From positions 132,048,163 to 132,112,162 of the forward strand of contig CM057000.1 in the NCBI GenBank assembly GCA_029891345.1: a DNA stretch of 64,000 nt. Reading direction: 5' to 3'. Both the position numbers and the translations under genes were made by a program. Below, piece by piece: positions 12,061-24,769 of the stretch. Under the pieces are notes generated by a model. The model saw only the letters and a list, made by a program, of their open reading frames with translations. It was not told where the DNA came from and made no database searches. This stretch comes from Dryococelus australis (Eukaryota > Arthropoda > Insecta > Phasmatodea > Phasmatidae). Numbering within the stretch: position 1 is the stretch's first letter; every line of letters starts with the position of its first letter.

Positions 12061-13020
12061 ACTGTTGTCATCCACATATTTGTATTGAAGTATTTAGAAT
12101 CTAACCTGCAGGTCATACAACTCGAGAATTTTTCATGTTTGTAGAATATGCGTATTGGATATCACGTGTTTGTTTTAAATTTTAATTTTGTGTAGATCTT
12201 AATTTTTAAATTTGGAAATTTTTGTTTCTTACATATAAAATATTTCATGAAAAATTTACATTAAATAAAATGCATTTATTATAAAATGTAACCAAGTTGG
12301 CGTAATTTGTGTGAAATACGATAGGTCATGTGGTCGACCACAATATTAGATATTCTGGTAAATCCTTGCTTTAGAAAAAGTGAAAGAAAAAATTGCATTG
12401 TGCATGTTGACACGATAATAGCAACGAGGGCCATGCAGATCGAACCATAGATAAAAAGCACCCAAAGACGGAACATTTTTGAGGAAGACGAACGCATGGT
12501 GTATTAGCTTGTGTTCTTATTTCATTTATGTGTTAGTGGATCATAGGTAAATACTTTTTCTGTTTTGTAATAATAGACTTTAATGTATCGTTTCTGGTTT
12601 TATTACGTTTTTGTATGCTATGTATTTTTCATAAAGAATGGTTCCATATGGTTATGTTCGAATAGTATAGGTTAAGTGTTTGTTACCTTGCGTTTTGTTA
12701 CTCGGCAGTTTTTCTTGCCCTTCTCTTTGTGTGATAACATAGCGTTAGATTTTTTTTTTGAGTCACTCTTGAAAGAGAATAACATATTGTCCACAATTTC
12801 CCAAGTAGCAGAGCTAGTATTGCCTGTCACTGCCACTAGCTTGTCAGGCGACATCTGGGCTGTGGTCGATTTCAGACTGTGTCCTAATTCGTTTAGAGGG
12901 TACTCTCTCGCCCACTCGTTACGTTGTAGTGAGTTCTCACTCTCCAGTAAAATTCTAGAACAGGGGCTTTTTTGAAGAAAATTTTTTTTTTTCGGAAAGT
13001 GGTATAATTTCACTCTACTA
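12060..13020. other. No gene seen
   Basis: AT-rich DNA with short frames on both strands that overlap and lack known domains. Nothing further to support. Confidence 0.3.
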
Positions 13021-13064
13021 ATTACATGGACCACAAATTTACTAGGGGCATCAACATTTGACCA

Positions 13065-14430
13065 ATAGAAACCCCAAAAAGTAAAGTGGGGAGGGCCATG
13101 AAGATCAGGGAAATTGTGGGGTGAAACGAGTGAAAAATGTATACATAATGTAATATTTATTCCTAAAAATACATTAAATTGCAAAAAGACAACCAAACAT
13201 GATCTAATTTGTCAATATTACCAATACAAGCTACAAATACGATAGTAGGGAGGGCTATGAAGATAAGGATATTGTGGGGTAAAAAAAAAAAACATTTTCA
13301 TGAATAAAGTTTACGCCTCTATTTACCTCCAGTTCATATCCCTTCTCACTATTGTATTTATAAATTGTATTGGTAACATTTTAAACTTATGTAATGTTCA
13401 GTTTTTTATCTTTTTGCAAGTAAGCATTTTTCATGATACAATATTACAATAATATTACAACTAGCATGAAAATATGTTAAATTGCAAAACACACACACAT
13501 TCTATTTCTCAGTGCGAATGGGCTACACATGAAAGTCATTTATGGGGAAACTCAGAGCTTCGCTGATGCGTGACGCTTCGCATCATCACCAAAAAAAATT
13601 GCAGGCGCACCTTGAATCACTGTATTGGAGATTTACTCCCCTGATGGTGCTGGGACTCTGGCTTGGTGCATAATGTATGGCTACGCTTGTACAGCACTTC
13701 TCCCTGCAAGGGAGCTACGCTTGAAAAACCATTTCTGGGGAAATATGTCTGCGAGGTTGAATCATTGTTTTGGGGATTTAGTCCCCTGCGGGCACTGGGA
13801 CTTTGGCTTGCTGGCTCTCTTCGTTTGGTAGTGATGCAAAGCGTCACACATCAGCGAAGCTTGCAGTTTCCCCAGAAATGATTTTCATGCGTAGCCCATT
13901 TGCACTGGAAAATAATGTGTGTGTTTTGCAATTTAACATATTTTCATGCTATTTGTATTATTGTATCATGAAAACATGTTTAATTGCAAAAAGATCGAAC
14001 TGAACATTACCTTAAATGACAATGTCACTAATACAATATAGAAATACGATAGTACGAGGGCTATGAGCTGGAGGGAAATTGTGGAGTAAAATTTTTTCAT
14101 GAAAACGTAGTCTACATTAATTTTTTTAGCCCGCAATTTCCCTGATCTTCATAACCCTACCCACTCGTATTTGTAGCTTGTATTGTTAATATTGTCAATT
14201 TAGGTAATGTTCGGTTAAGTCTTTTTGCAATTTAATATATTTTCATGAACAATTATTACATTATGTACCTTACATATTTTTCACTCATTTTACCCGACAA
14301 TTTCTCTGATCTTCGTATCCCGCGGCACTATCGTTATTGTAGCTTGTATTGATAATGTTGTCAATGTAGGGAAATAGTTCGGTTCGGTCTTTTTGCAAGT
14401 TAATGTATTATTGTCATTAAATTAATGTTA
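13065..14430. repeat. Long imperfect palindrome (foldback-type), centre near 13707
   Basis: The left half is matched in reverse complement by the right half. 'gaagatcagggaaattgtgggg' near 13098 pairs with 'aatttctctgatcttc' near 14305; the ctttttgcaag block at about 13418 pairs with ttgcaaaaag near 13984; 'ttcgctgatgcgtgacgcttcgcat' near 13560 pairs with 'gatgcaaagcgtcacacatcagcgaa' near 13833. Within each arm a module of roughly 170 bp (ttgcaaaaag...caatacaagctacaaatacgat...) occurs again in either orientation, at least five copies in all. No transposase is visible. This is like foldback elements, but the family is unknown. Confidence 0.8.
13617..13820 (+). repeat. Direct repeat at palindrome centre (period about 148 bp)
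   Basis: 'gagatttactcccctgatggtgctgggactctggcttg' near 13627 recurs as 'gggatttagtcccctgcgggcactgggactttggcttg' near 13774. The short GC-richer loop differs in composition from the arms. Confidence 0.6.
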
Positions 14431-15261
14431 CATTAAATTTGTTTTAGTAATCACAGACTCAAATGCCATATATCACGAGACATCTATCCATTTAACAGCA
14501 CTACGTAGACACTAATACCAAAGTATTTTATTTCACTTTTGCCAGGCTGTATTAGCACACACAAACACTTGTAATTTCGCACAATTATTAGATTTAACAC
14601 ATCAAATAAAACATGCCTTTAAGCACTCGTAAATCCGACACATACAAATGACACACACAAGCAGCTACTCGTAACGACCAGTGACGTTCCACAATTTCAA
14701 CTGTGATGTCATCCTGTCTCTTGTCCATTATTGGTCACTATGGTAGGGCTATTGGAAAATGGCATCATACAGCACCTTTTTAAACACAGTCTATGATCGT
14801 CGGTTTAATGATATACCATAAGAATATTTATTCTACTGTAATACGTTACGTAGTACTATTATCTCGTGAATATAGATAAGGTAAGCCTTGAGTAATTAAA
14901 GTGAATTACATGATGTTTCGACACTGTTTGATATGTTGTTTACGTGTATAACCTCAGTGCTGCTGCATAAATATTACCCTGAAAACAACGTTTTACGCAT
15001 TAAAGATTTGTTTTAAACTTTATTCTTACAAGTAATACAATTATTAGACCCTATATAGTATATTCTACATAAATTATACGTGTTTTATAGCATAAACACA
15101 GCAATTGATAACCCCTTCCTCCCTATCATATTTTATTTTTCCGGAAAACTACTTGAAGCCTCTCGAAAATTCTTAGTAATTATGATTACTAATAATCATA
15201 TCTAACATATCTAGGTATTATTTTTCTGATTTTCGAAAAATCCCCTATTCTGGAATTTTAC

Positions 15262-16345
15262 CGCAAATTTGAGACTTGTGCCCTCTGTAAGCCTTCTGCA
15301 TTATTTCTCTGGCCTTTCACTTTTCTTGAATAAATGTACAGTATTTTATGAAATAGTAACTTATTTTAATTTGTTACCTTTTTACATGATTAAAAACATA
15401 ATTCTTATGTGCAATTCACAGTATTTAATAATATGCACACACTTAACCTAAATAAAACATGAACACAATATCATAATTTGTTATGTTCCCCATCAAACAG
15501 AATATTATTATTACTCATTTCACAATCACAATGATTAAGTTAAGTCGATAAAATATTTCTAACACTGCTTTAGAAACAACAAAATATATGTTTATATATT
15601 TGAGGTTAGACTTGAAAACAACATGGCTGCCAGAGAGGGTGCGAGAGTAAGCACCGAGTGTACGTCTTTCACTCTCCCTCTCCCACTCTTTCCTCGGAGT
15701 TGGGACAGCAGAGATGACTCTGTGACGTCACGAGTGAGCGAGATAGTACTCTCTTGGCGAACTGGGACATGGCCCACACTCGGTGCTCAATGTTGTACCC
15801 TCTCTGGCAGCTATGTTGTTTTCAATTCTAACCTCAAATTTCCAGACACACATTTGGTTGGTTCTAAAGCAGTGTTAGAAATATTTTATTGACGTAACCT
15901 AATCACTGTGATTGTGAAATGTGTAATACCAACAGTATTCTGTTTGATATGGTAAAAAATTATGATTGTGCTGGGCCTAGATCACTAGACCTTGGTGTCT
16001 GGAATTTTAAAAATTTTATTTACTATTTTTCAATTCAATACGAACATCGGTAATTAGAAAATGCATTTGGTCTCCATGAGCATAGCTCTTTTTGATGTTA
16101 TGTTGCCATTTTGTTTAGGTTAATTGTATGCATATTATTACATACCTACTGTGCTTCGCACACAACAGTTAAGTTTTTGATCATGCAAAAATGTAACAAA
16201 TTAAAACAAGTTACTACTATTTCATAAAACACTGTACTTTTACTCGAAGAAAGTGAAAAGCCAGCAGTATTTTATTTTTCACTATTTATTACCTTTTCTG
16301 TCTGAGAAATAATGAAGGCTTATAGAGGGCAAAAGTCTCAGTTCA
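15262..16345. repeat. Second long imperfect palindrome (foldback-type), core centre near 15718
   Basis: 'aacactgctttagaa' at 15561-15575 pairs with 'ttctaaagcagtgtt' at 15862-15876. 'gaggttagacttgaaaacaacatg' near 15602 pairs with 'atgttgttttcaattctaacctc' near 15813. Outward, 'cacttttcttgaataaatgtacag' near 15318 pairs with 'ctgtacttttactcgaagaaagtg' near 16232, and 'gagacttgtgccctctgtaagcc' near 15269 pairs with the reverse complement near 16320-16340. The right arm has about 150 extra bases near 15970-16110. No coding content. Confidence 0.8.
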
Positions 16346-16349
16346 CTAG

Positions 16350-18200
16350 TGTGTGCTAGAGTGAGAGTGGCGACTGAGAGTGAGCACACTTTCAACGTGA
16401 GATAGTGCCTTACTGCAGTTTGCCCTTGTCTCCTCCTCGTTTGATGAGCCCACATTCCCTTCATGATGCAGTGTGCATCTTGAGGATACCCTTGTTATTC
16501 CTTGATTATATTCAGCCTACCTACACTCATCCGGACGTTCATTTGTCTGCTACTCCAAGTTACCTGTGAAAAAATCACTAGTGGTAGATAAACTATATCA
16601 GTGAATACTTTTACAGGTCGTCAATTTTTTAGGTGTGCATTCCACCATCCTTAGCACCTGAGAGTTGAACCACAAGACAATTATGTAATACTTAAAACAA
16701 TAGAGCAATGGAAACTACCTAGGACTCAAGAAGGGTGACTCATGTCCTTGGCTGGAGGGAATGTTGTACGGTACATATTGTAGTGTGAGTAACGCTCAAA
16801 CAGATATACGTCACTTTTAAATTTGCCACACGTATTGGGAGACAAAATTTAAATTCTTTCATGTTTAATAGACAATTCATGGAAAAATCTGAAACACCAT
16901 CATGTGTGAGACAGCCCCACGTTCGGGTGCTCAAAATAAAATTCTGTAACACTACTGGTGTGCGTTACATATTATGGTCACTCGTATTAGCAATAAAATA
17001 TTATTTCTGTAACATGTAATAGAATATATAAATATGTAGTGTAATGATAAAAAAATAGTTACCTGTGTATGATTAATAGGTTAGGTTAAAGATATGCCTC
17101 GGCTAACTTCAATGCTGCCACGAAAATCAGTACATTTATCTAGATTTGAATTATCTCTGAATTTTATAGCATATTAAACTATGTTTAAATTAATAACTGG
17201 ACAAATAATTCAATGAATAATCAAAGAATTCTTAACTATAGCAAATCAGAAGAAACAAATTATCTTTGCTTTAATGCAATTAAGTGTATTTAACAGGAAC
17301 CATGTTCACGTTAATATCTCAAAATAGTGAAACAAGTCAAAATTATATTGTATGTTTGATTAAACGTTAACTGTGGTAAGTTATACCTACTACCTATGTT
17401 AGTTCTCAATCACAGACAACCAGCCTGCACATTGCCTACCATAAGACTGGAAATAATATAGTTTATAGGTACTGGTGTCTGAAGTTGATTTAATTGCCTG
17501 GGAAAGATTGCAACTTAACTTTGTAGATAGCAGAAAATCACAGCGAATCCGCTGAAGTCGTTAGGTCATCCGTCACGGGTGCAGAACGCAGGAACAGCTC
17601 TCCCGCTCTTCCTTGGCAGCACATCCCCTTGTGGACCTCAAGAAGCTCGTCCTCTGCGGGCCGGAACAACCGAAGTGGACATTGAACCGGAACTCACCTG
17701 GATTCGCATCCAGTAGACCTCTCCTCGCTGATATGGCTCTCCTGCCAGATACTACGTTGTCCCTGGTTCGAAGTCAGTTCTCTGAAGTCCTCCTCTACCG
17801 GATAATCCTCCTTTAGTGGTTCATCATATATGTTGAAGTAATTCTTGTATTAACTGCTAAGGCTTAGCATTTCAATAAGTGCATTTGATAATTTTGATTG
17901 CCATTGTAAATATCAATATTTTATCAATCCAGAAATTAACTTCAATGCTTGGAACTGTCAGTCTTTCCATACTAGACCCTCGCTGATTCCTATTTAGAAT
18001 GAATAAGTTTTGTTCTAAAATGCTATTGTTTGAAAATCAATAAATTATGATAGTCCGGCTGGTATGGCCTGATTCTCTCAGCTCTGGACTGTGGTCTGTT
18101 TGGTAAGAAAAAGTGTTGGTAATCATTTAATAATTATTGCTCTGTTGGTACTAGTTTGACTGTTTTTTCTGGTTTAGTAATGATTATTTATTTTGTAAGA
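16350..18200. other. No gene seen
   Basis: Mostly AT-rich intergenic DNA. A GC-richer island at about 17540-17810 has a short + frame (67 codons from 17613) without any recognised domain; it may be a repeat fragment. The first, untranslated exon of AARS should lie somewhere left of 24418 but I could not place it. Confidence 0.3.
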
Positions 18201-18213
18201 ACTAGTGAAAACA

Positions 18214-19850
18214 ATGGGTCAAGATAATGCTTCAAGGAAGAGGAAAATAAATACTGCACATTACAAGAACATTATTAAAGTGGCGAGGATTAAAGGTGAG
18301 AGCTATGTCAATCTTGTAGGAAAGCAAATTAAAGCCTAAACAACAGGCGAGACGTGCAGGTATTTATAACCTGTGCATTATGCATTGCATATGTTTTTAA
18401 GACATGTTAATTTCAACTGTGCAAACTTTAAGGCACCAATTTTTTTTAATGATTGCAGGTGCAGGCAAAATTGTTTTGAATGGGTACTAGAAAACGGAGT
18501 AAACATATTCATGGAGTTTCATGAAATGAAGATGGACTAGCAAAATATTTTTATACCTACAAGGGCTTATTGATGTACATCCAGTTAAACACTGCCTACC
18601 AAGAAAGGAAGAACTTACAAGAACAACAGTGTAGCTTTATGTACAATGTTTTGTTAAATTCTAAATGACATGAAGTATGCTTGACAACATTCATATCCAT
18701 TTATCCAAATGTGTAATAAATGAATAAGGCAATTGAGCATAGCAGGTAAAGTCCACTTCCACATGATGTGATAGGTAAGCATCCGTGCCCAAAGTAAATT
18801 TTTGATGAAGTAAGAGTTCTGGTGTGTGAGCACATACAGTCCTTTCCAACTAAACACAATCATTATAGTGACCATCCTGTGAAGTAGGCCTCTTTGGATG
18901 CACAGTTAAATGTCAACGTGATGTATGGATTATTCGAGTGGAAACATCCTGATGTAAAGGTTAGCTACTAATTTTATTACTAATATTTCAGTGAAAATTT
19001 CCAAGTATCATTTGTTCGACCACGAGTGGATTCTTCTGGTGTTTACGAGGAACTGAAACTGAAGAACCCCCCCCCCCCCCCCAACAATTTTGCAAGAATG
19101 CGATTTGCAGCTGCATAATTTTGTGTCCACATAAGGAGGAACAAAAATATTTATTTAATTATAAAGAATGAACATGAAGCAGGCAAGAATCATCCCAATA
19201 CTTAGCACTTAGCAGTTGCGTTTGATTGTGTGCAGAATGTTCAGTTGCCTGTTAACCAGTTCAGGAACTGTTTTACTTAAGACAATTAACTGTGAATTTG
19301 TTCTGTGTGGATGACTTAAAAAAAATTCAGCTACTATGTATCTTTATCATGAAGCATTGCGAATAAGGGCCCCATTGAAATGTGTTCATTTTTGTTTGAC
19401 TTCCTGCAAGATGTGCATAGTTATATTGACAAGATACATGTCTATTCAGACAACCGTGGAGGTCAGAACAAAAATCACTCTCTCATTAAATTATTTTTAG
19501 CTTTAACATCATATACATCAATAAGATTGTGCACTTCTTTCCAATACAAGTTCCCTCATACCTGCCATGTGACAGGGGCTGCAGTATAATGAAGAGAGGT
19601 GTTTAAAAAGAATGACTATGTCTGAAACATTCATTAAATCACCAATTGTATCTAGCAGTGAATCCCACAAGTTCACAGTTAAAGAAATTCACAATTCATC
19701 TGCCGTCATTGATTATAAAACATGGTGATTGGACTACTACAAGAAAATGTGCCTCTCTGAAGAAGCAGCAAGATATACAGTGCTTATAAATCAGAAGGTT
19801 CAGTTCCATATACAATAATTTCATCAATTCATTTACACCTCATATCATAA
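18214..19850 (+). pseudogene. Transposon-derived gene with DNRGGQNKN motif (DUF7869-like), broken
   Basis: Fragments in order: MGQDNASRKRKINTAHYKNI from 18214; a Cys-containing piece RQNCFEWVLENGVNIFMEF near 18470; YKGLIDVHPVKHCLPRKEEL near 18560-18610 after a shift; AFDCVQNVQLPVNQF near 19220; and ANKGPIEMCSFLFDFLQD leading into HVYSDNRGGQNKNHSLIKL at about 19440-19490. The '[SD]DN-x-x-GQNKN' block is a hallmark of a large family of transposon-derived proteins repeated in arthropod genomes. A run of 14 C at about 19069-19082 and many stops break it. The DUF7869 name is from memory and should be treated as tentative. Confidence 0.6.
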
Positions 19851-19859
19851 GAGGGTGTG

Positions 19860-21085
19860 TGGTAGCTCATCCTTTCATTAAAAGCATTGTACCACACATT
19901 TTTGTTTGACTTTCCCATTCATGTTGCTTGTGTAATCCAGTGCTGTCATGGGCACCTGCTTATCCTATGGGCAGGGATGGAAAATGGTCAGTAAAATCAT
20001 TAAAAGTCAGTTTTTTTACAATTGTCAGTTTTCTTATCAACTGGTCTGTTATGTCAGTATAATTTTTGTAGGATTGGGAGTTCATCCCAATTTGGAGCAA
20101 CCTTGCAATATGACACAGCTTATGTCCATGGTAAGAATTTTTTCATTCTCCTTGCTTATGGTTTTATGTAGGCCCTAGTTTATGGTTTGATTATTGGCTC
20201 AGTGATAAACAATATAGTTTGTGTTACTGTCTACATTATCCCTGAGAGCATTATTTTTCCGTGCTTAAGCTTAACTGCATTTATTATATAGAGTCAGTCA
20301 GTGGCTTTCCAACTTTAGTATTTGTTGGCCAGTCTTCAGCTCCTGGACTTTTCCAAGTTGTGCCTGTAATGGGCACAGTGGAAGGAGGCCATGTTTTATG
20401 AGAGTTCTGTTTTTTTTTTTTTCCACTTCATTCCAGTTTTAATATACTTCATGCGAACTCATCACCATCTTAAGATAATAATAATAGTAATAATAATACA
20501 CACACGCGCAATTAGGCTACCGCCCGGTGGCGAGCTCTCTCCCATCTCCCTTACCCAACCAACTCCTTTTCCACACCCTTCCTGAACTTTCCAACCCCCC
20601 CTCACAGATACCAATTCCTCCCTCAACACATTCCACTCCCTCACAGACTTCACAAGCATGGACTGCCTACCCCCTCCATTCCCCTCCACACCCTCTGATC
20701 CATGATTTCAATATTTTGAAGGGATTACACTGGCGTATTTCTCACTTTCTATCCAGTTTCATTGAAAAGGTCATTTATAAAGGGTTGTTCAGTATTCGAA
20801 ATGATAGGGTACATGTACAGTTAAATGTTTTTTTTTTTTTCCCCCCCAAGAGACTTTGCACTTTCCTGTGTATGTAGCAATACTGTGCAGTATTAAATTT
20901 GTATATACAGTTTATTTCTGTCGTTTGTGTTTTCAGATTTGTTGGCAAATGTTGTGGACTGGTATTATGTTTAGTGTGAAATTATCTGAATTTGATTTCT
21001 TTTTGTTTCAGGTTTTCAAACTTTTAACGTCTGTGTCCATGTAGTTGTTCCATCAAAATATTTTGTGATAGATTTTAAAAGGATT
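19860..21085. other. No gene seen; simple-sequence stretches
   Basis: Contains a pyrimidine/C-rich stretch at about 20525-20700 (many tccca and ccacac runs), long T runs near 20409 and 20826, and a run of C at about 20841-20847. The open frames here are low-complexity by-products. Confidence 0.4.
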
Positions 21086-21089
21086 GACA

Positions 21090-23175
21090 ATGGGGAGGTG
21101 CACTTTTAATGCTGAGTGATTGAGGAATAAAGACAAAAATAGTAATTTTATATCAGAGTGGGGACAGAAAAAAAAAAGAAGAAATGTTCTGTTGTGTGTG
21201 TGTTAAAGGATTTTCTATAACGTGCAGGTTCAAAGCTATAGAACAGCATGCTGCAGCTCTTAAACATAAGGATGAATGCAGGAATAAACTGGCAGTATCT
21301 CAGTCACATATGATGAGTGTTCGTGTCCCTGTCCTTCAAATGAAAGTAGCAGTTCTGTTCCACAGTCTAGTTCGTCTTAGTATTGTGTGGGAACTGTGCC
21401 TCTCTATAGTGTCAGAGATGGTGCAACAAGAGCTGATATCATCTGGGTAATGAAAATGGTTTCAGCAAACTTTTCTTTTGAGCCATCTGGTGAAGGTATC
21501 AGTGACATTTTCAATTTAATGTTTCCAAGTGCAGTTCCTCAAGATTTTTCACTTTCAAGAACAAAGGCTTGGTATATAACAACAGACGCGCTTGCTTCAG
21601 GAAACAATTTATGAGTAATCTTGATGGGGCAAACTATATCTTAGCTATGACGTGACCAATGCCTCATCTCACAAGGAATTAAAAGTCACTGTCCGATACT
21701 GGCAACCAACAAACGAAATGATTGTGACTAAAAACCATCAGATATTTTTCATTGGGTCAGTAACAGCTAAACATTTGTTTAATAAACTGAAAGAAGCTTT
21801 GGATTCTGCCGAACTTCCCATCTCAAAACTGTTATAGTTAGGTAGTGATGGGCCGAATGTAAACAAGTCTGTTACTAAACTTTTCAATGATTACCTTATT
21901 TTGACTGGTAGATACCCAGTGGCAGATATTGGCACTTGCAATCTCCACATAGTCCATAATGCATTCCATAGTGGTATCACAGAACTAAGAGAAATTGCGT
22001 GAAATTTAATTTTCCTTTTGCATAATTTTTTTAATGGATGGCCTCGATGGGAGGATTTTACAAACATTTAAACCAGTCTCTCAGTATATCACCATTATTT
22101 TGTTAATTATGTCTCTTCTAACTGGAAAATGCTGGTGAAAGACTCCTTGAACAATGGCCAGTTGTGGTTAAGTATTTTAAGGATTTTTTCCCAAGAGTTG
22201 TAGTGAGTTTATGAACTCCTCCAAGTTTAGAAATATCCTCAGTCTCTTAAAGGATGATACCATGACAGTAGAGTTTATGTCTTGTTGTGCAAATGCTCAC
22301 TTGTTCAAAAAAATTTACCAGTGTGTTCCAGAGTGAAGAGCATATGGTGCACATAATGCATAATGAACTACAAACACTGGCAATAACCCTAATGAATCAT
22401 GTTTGTAAGAGTTCAGCCCCCCTGTCACTTGAAGCGTTCAGTATTGAGTACTATATGCCTTTAACTAATATTATCTGTGAAGAAAGGTTGTGTGAAGAGT
22501 TGAAAAAACTTAATCAAAAGGAAAGACTTTTTTTTTTAACAAGAGCATGAAAACATTTTGTAGCAAACTGCAAACTTATTTTTAAAAAGTCATCATTAGA
22601 CAAACCTCTTCTAAAAAATCTTCAGTGTTTAGATCTAGTTCGGCGTGTCAAAGTAGGAGCTTACAAAGTTATTGTGAAAGTGGCCAAAGCACTCGCAGTT
22701 GATGTTTGTGGACATTCTTGTAGATGAGTGGAAACTTCTAAGCCTTGAAGACTATTGAGAAACTCTTGTCGAATAGATACATACTGGAATCGGTTCTTCA
22801 AAATGGCAAAACCATCTTGAGATCTCAAGTATCCACTTGTTGCAAGAGGCATTATCTCATGGTAGTGCTGATATAGAGAGGGGGTTTTCCAAATCGTGCT
22901 GTATTTTGACTGTTGACAGAAGTTACATATCGGAGAGAACTCTGAATGTTCACCTGTTGGTTAAAGATGCATTGCATCATATATAAGATAATGGTGGCCA
23001 GAACATTGCTGAGTGATGCAGCCAGAAGGAGGCCACTGAGAAGAATTATATGGTTGCATTGAATACTGCCCAGCTCATGCTAGAAGGAGTTCAGAAAGCT
23101 TTGGAAGAAGAGGATATAAAAAAGAAACACGTTGATGCCATTCAGACAAAAGTAGAGAAAAGGAAGTCATCATGA
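21090..23175 (+). pseudogene. hAT-like transposase-derived gene, broken
   Basis: Starts MGRCTFNAE at 21090. A BED-like zinc finger follows, FCCVCVKGFSITCRFKAIEQ then HAAALKHK (C-x2-C...H-x5-H). The catalytic half includes DVTNASSHKELKVTVRYWQP at 21648-21707, then LGSDGPNVNKSVTKLFNDY near 21838-21895, DIGTCNLHIVHNAFHSGI near 21930-21980, and ends EEEDIKKKHVDAIQTKVEKR before TGA at 23173-23175. Several internal stops and shifts, for example at 21613 and 21836, show that it is dead. The SDGPN block and the fold order resemble hAT-related domesticated/transposase proteins; the exact family is uncertain. Confidence 0.65.
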
Positions 23176-23179
23176 ATAA

Positions 23180-24410
23180 CTTCATTTTTCATTAAAAAAA
23201 ACAGTATGAATCTGAAACTTTTTTGCTTTTGATACAGTTTTTTTTTCACTTTAATCATATATTTAATAGTAAATCTAATGTTCATGTATTGCAGTGATAA
23301 ATAATAACTTTTATAATGAAATATTTCTTGCTGTACAAATAGCTTGAAATCTTCAATGATGTATCAAATAGTAGTGTTCTCTATAAGATTGATATGTACC
23401 TGTATTGTTTGGCATATCAAAATGTTTTCCAGTATTTTTAAAAATTGAACATTTCGAAATTTGTGTGTAATTGTCATTGTTGTAAGATTTATGCATAATG
23501 TACTATCATTTTCATTAAATTGTTGTCACCAAACATTCTGTCAGTAAAAGAATTGACAGATGGCTGACTATAGGGATGGTGCAGGCCAGATATAAGGATA
23601 AAATAAGTTCCACAGTTTCCTTTTCAGCTATATTTTTGTCAGTAATTATTCAGTATTTTTGTTTATGTAGTCAGTAATATCAGTATTTTTGACCTATTGA
23701 CTAGTTTCCATCCCTGTCTGGACAAGGTTCCCATAAAATACAATAAAATCAAAGACATAGTGAAACCCATGCTGAATGTTCCAGCAGAAGAGAAGAACAT
23801 AGCCTTCTACGAGGAAATCCTATTAATGGCCCACTGTGCAGAATAGAGATGATGAGTGAACAAGGAGAGGCAGGGAAAGAATGTAATAATGTCTAAGCTA
23901 TGTAATTCATATTTTGTCATAAAATAACATTTATCATATACCTTACATATGTATGTATTTCAAGTTTGTATTCGGGTGTTGTATCAATAAAATGTAATAT
24001 TTTCATAACATTAAATTTTTTTTTTTAATGGGCACACAGGTAGATCCTAACTTTTGGGCACTATAACAAACCTGAAAAATGTGTCTCTTGTATGTTGTAT
24101 GTATACAGTATTGTTTCATTTATTAAGTCACAAACTTACAAAATTGTTTATTTGATTTCAGCAAAACATGGTAGTTTTTATTTTTTTATTTTATTTCACA
24201 AGTTTGTCATTTTTTGGAGTAAGGTCGTTTTGGAAAGGAACAATTTGATTACAGTAACATTAGAAACATAATCGTGTTAAATATCTTCGTAAAGACATGT
24301 AGGAGAAAAAAAAAAGTAAATTTTTACAAAAGTTGTAATTTTTAACTGTTGAGGCAATTATGAGTTTTGGTCACAGACAGTTAATTGCAGTGTTCTAATA
24401 ATTGTTTACC
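23180..24410. other. No gene seen
   Basis: AT-rich sequence containing the probable 3' flank of the hAT-like element and the region upstream of AARS coding exon 1. No promoter could be defended. Confidence 0.3.
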
Positions 24411-24417
24411 ATTGCAG

Positions 24418-24579
24418 ATACTTGTTGGCATCATGGATAGCTCTCTCAGTGCCAAAGAAATCAGGACGAAGTATATTGATTTCTTCAAAGATAAGAAAGG
24501 ACATGAATATGTGCATTCATCATCAACAATTCCTCTTGATGATCCAACTCTGTTGTTTGCCAATTCCGGAATGTGTCAG
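24418..24579 (+). CDS. AARS1: Alanyl-tRNA synthetase, first coding exon (residues 1-49)
   Basis: AARS joins alanine to tRNA-Ala in the cytosol using ATP. The exon begins after an acceptor (tttaccattgcag, AG at 24416-24417) with 15 bases of 5' UTR; the start ATG is at 24433, read [20 protein letters not shown]. It ends ...[14 protein letters not shown] at 24579, followed by the donor gttaga. LLFANSGM is part of the class II synthetase fold around motif 1. The presence of an acceptor before the ATG means that an untranslated exon exists further left, not identified. Upstream in-frame codons belong to the intron. Phase at the 3' end is 0, and the intron that follows is 14.6 kb. Confidence 0.95.
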
Positions 24580-24639
24580 GTTAGAACTATGTGTTTGGTG
24601 GTAATTAATAATAATATTAATCTAAGAATAATGTTAATA

Positions 24640-24768
24640 CAGTGGAACCCTGTTATAACATTTTCCTGATTAATAAGCTGCATTGTCTTGGTCCACAAAC
24701 ATGTTTTTCAATAGATTATTACCCTCATTTTTGGGGTCCTTGAGGAATGTTATTACAGGGTTCTACTG
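24640..24768. mobile_element. pogo/Tigger-like MITE, 129 bp, TA target duplication
   Basis: Flanked by TA on each side (24638-24639, 24769-24770). Left terminus CAGTGGAACCCTGTTATAAC pairs with right-end CAGTAGAACCCTGTAATAAC (reverse complement). CAGTRGAACC ends with a TA duplication are typical of pogo/Tigger-type elements. No transposase inside. Confidence 0.85.
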
Positions 24769-24769
24769 T

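Noticed and set aside
20527-20877. 116-codon + frame, Pro/Ser-rich
   Set aside because: Caused by a C/T-rich low-complexity stretch.
24385-24432. Upstream extension of the AARS reading frame
   Set aside because: It reads through an acceptor (ttaccattgcag) and is intron sequence; the start fitting the family is the ATG at 24433.
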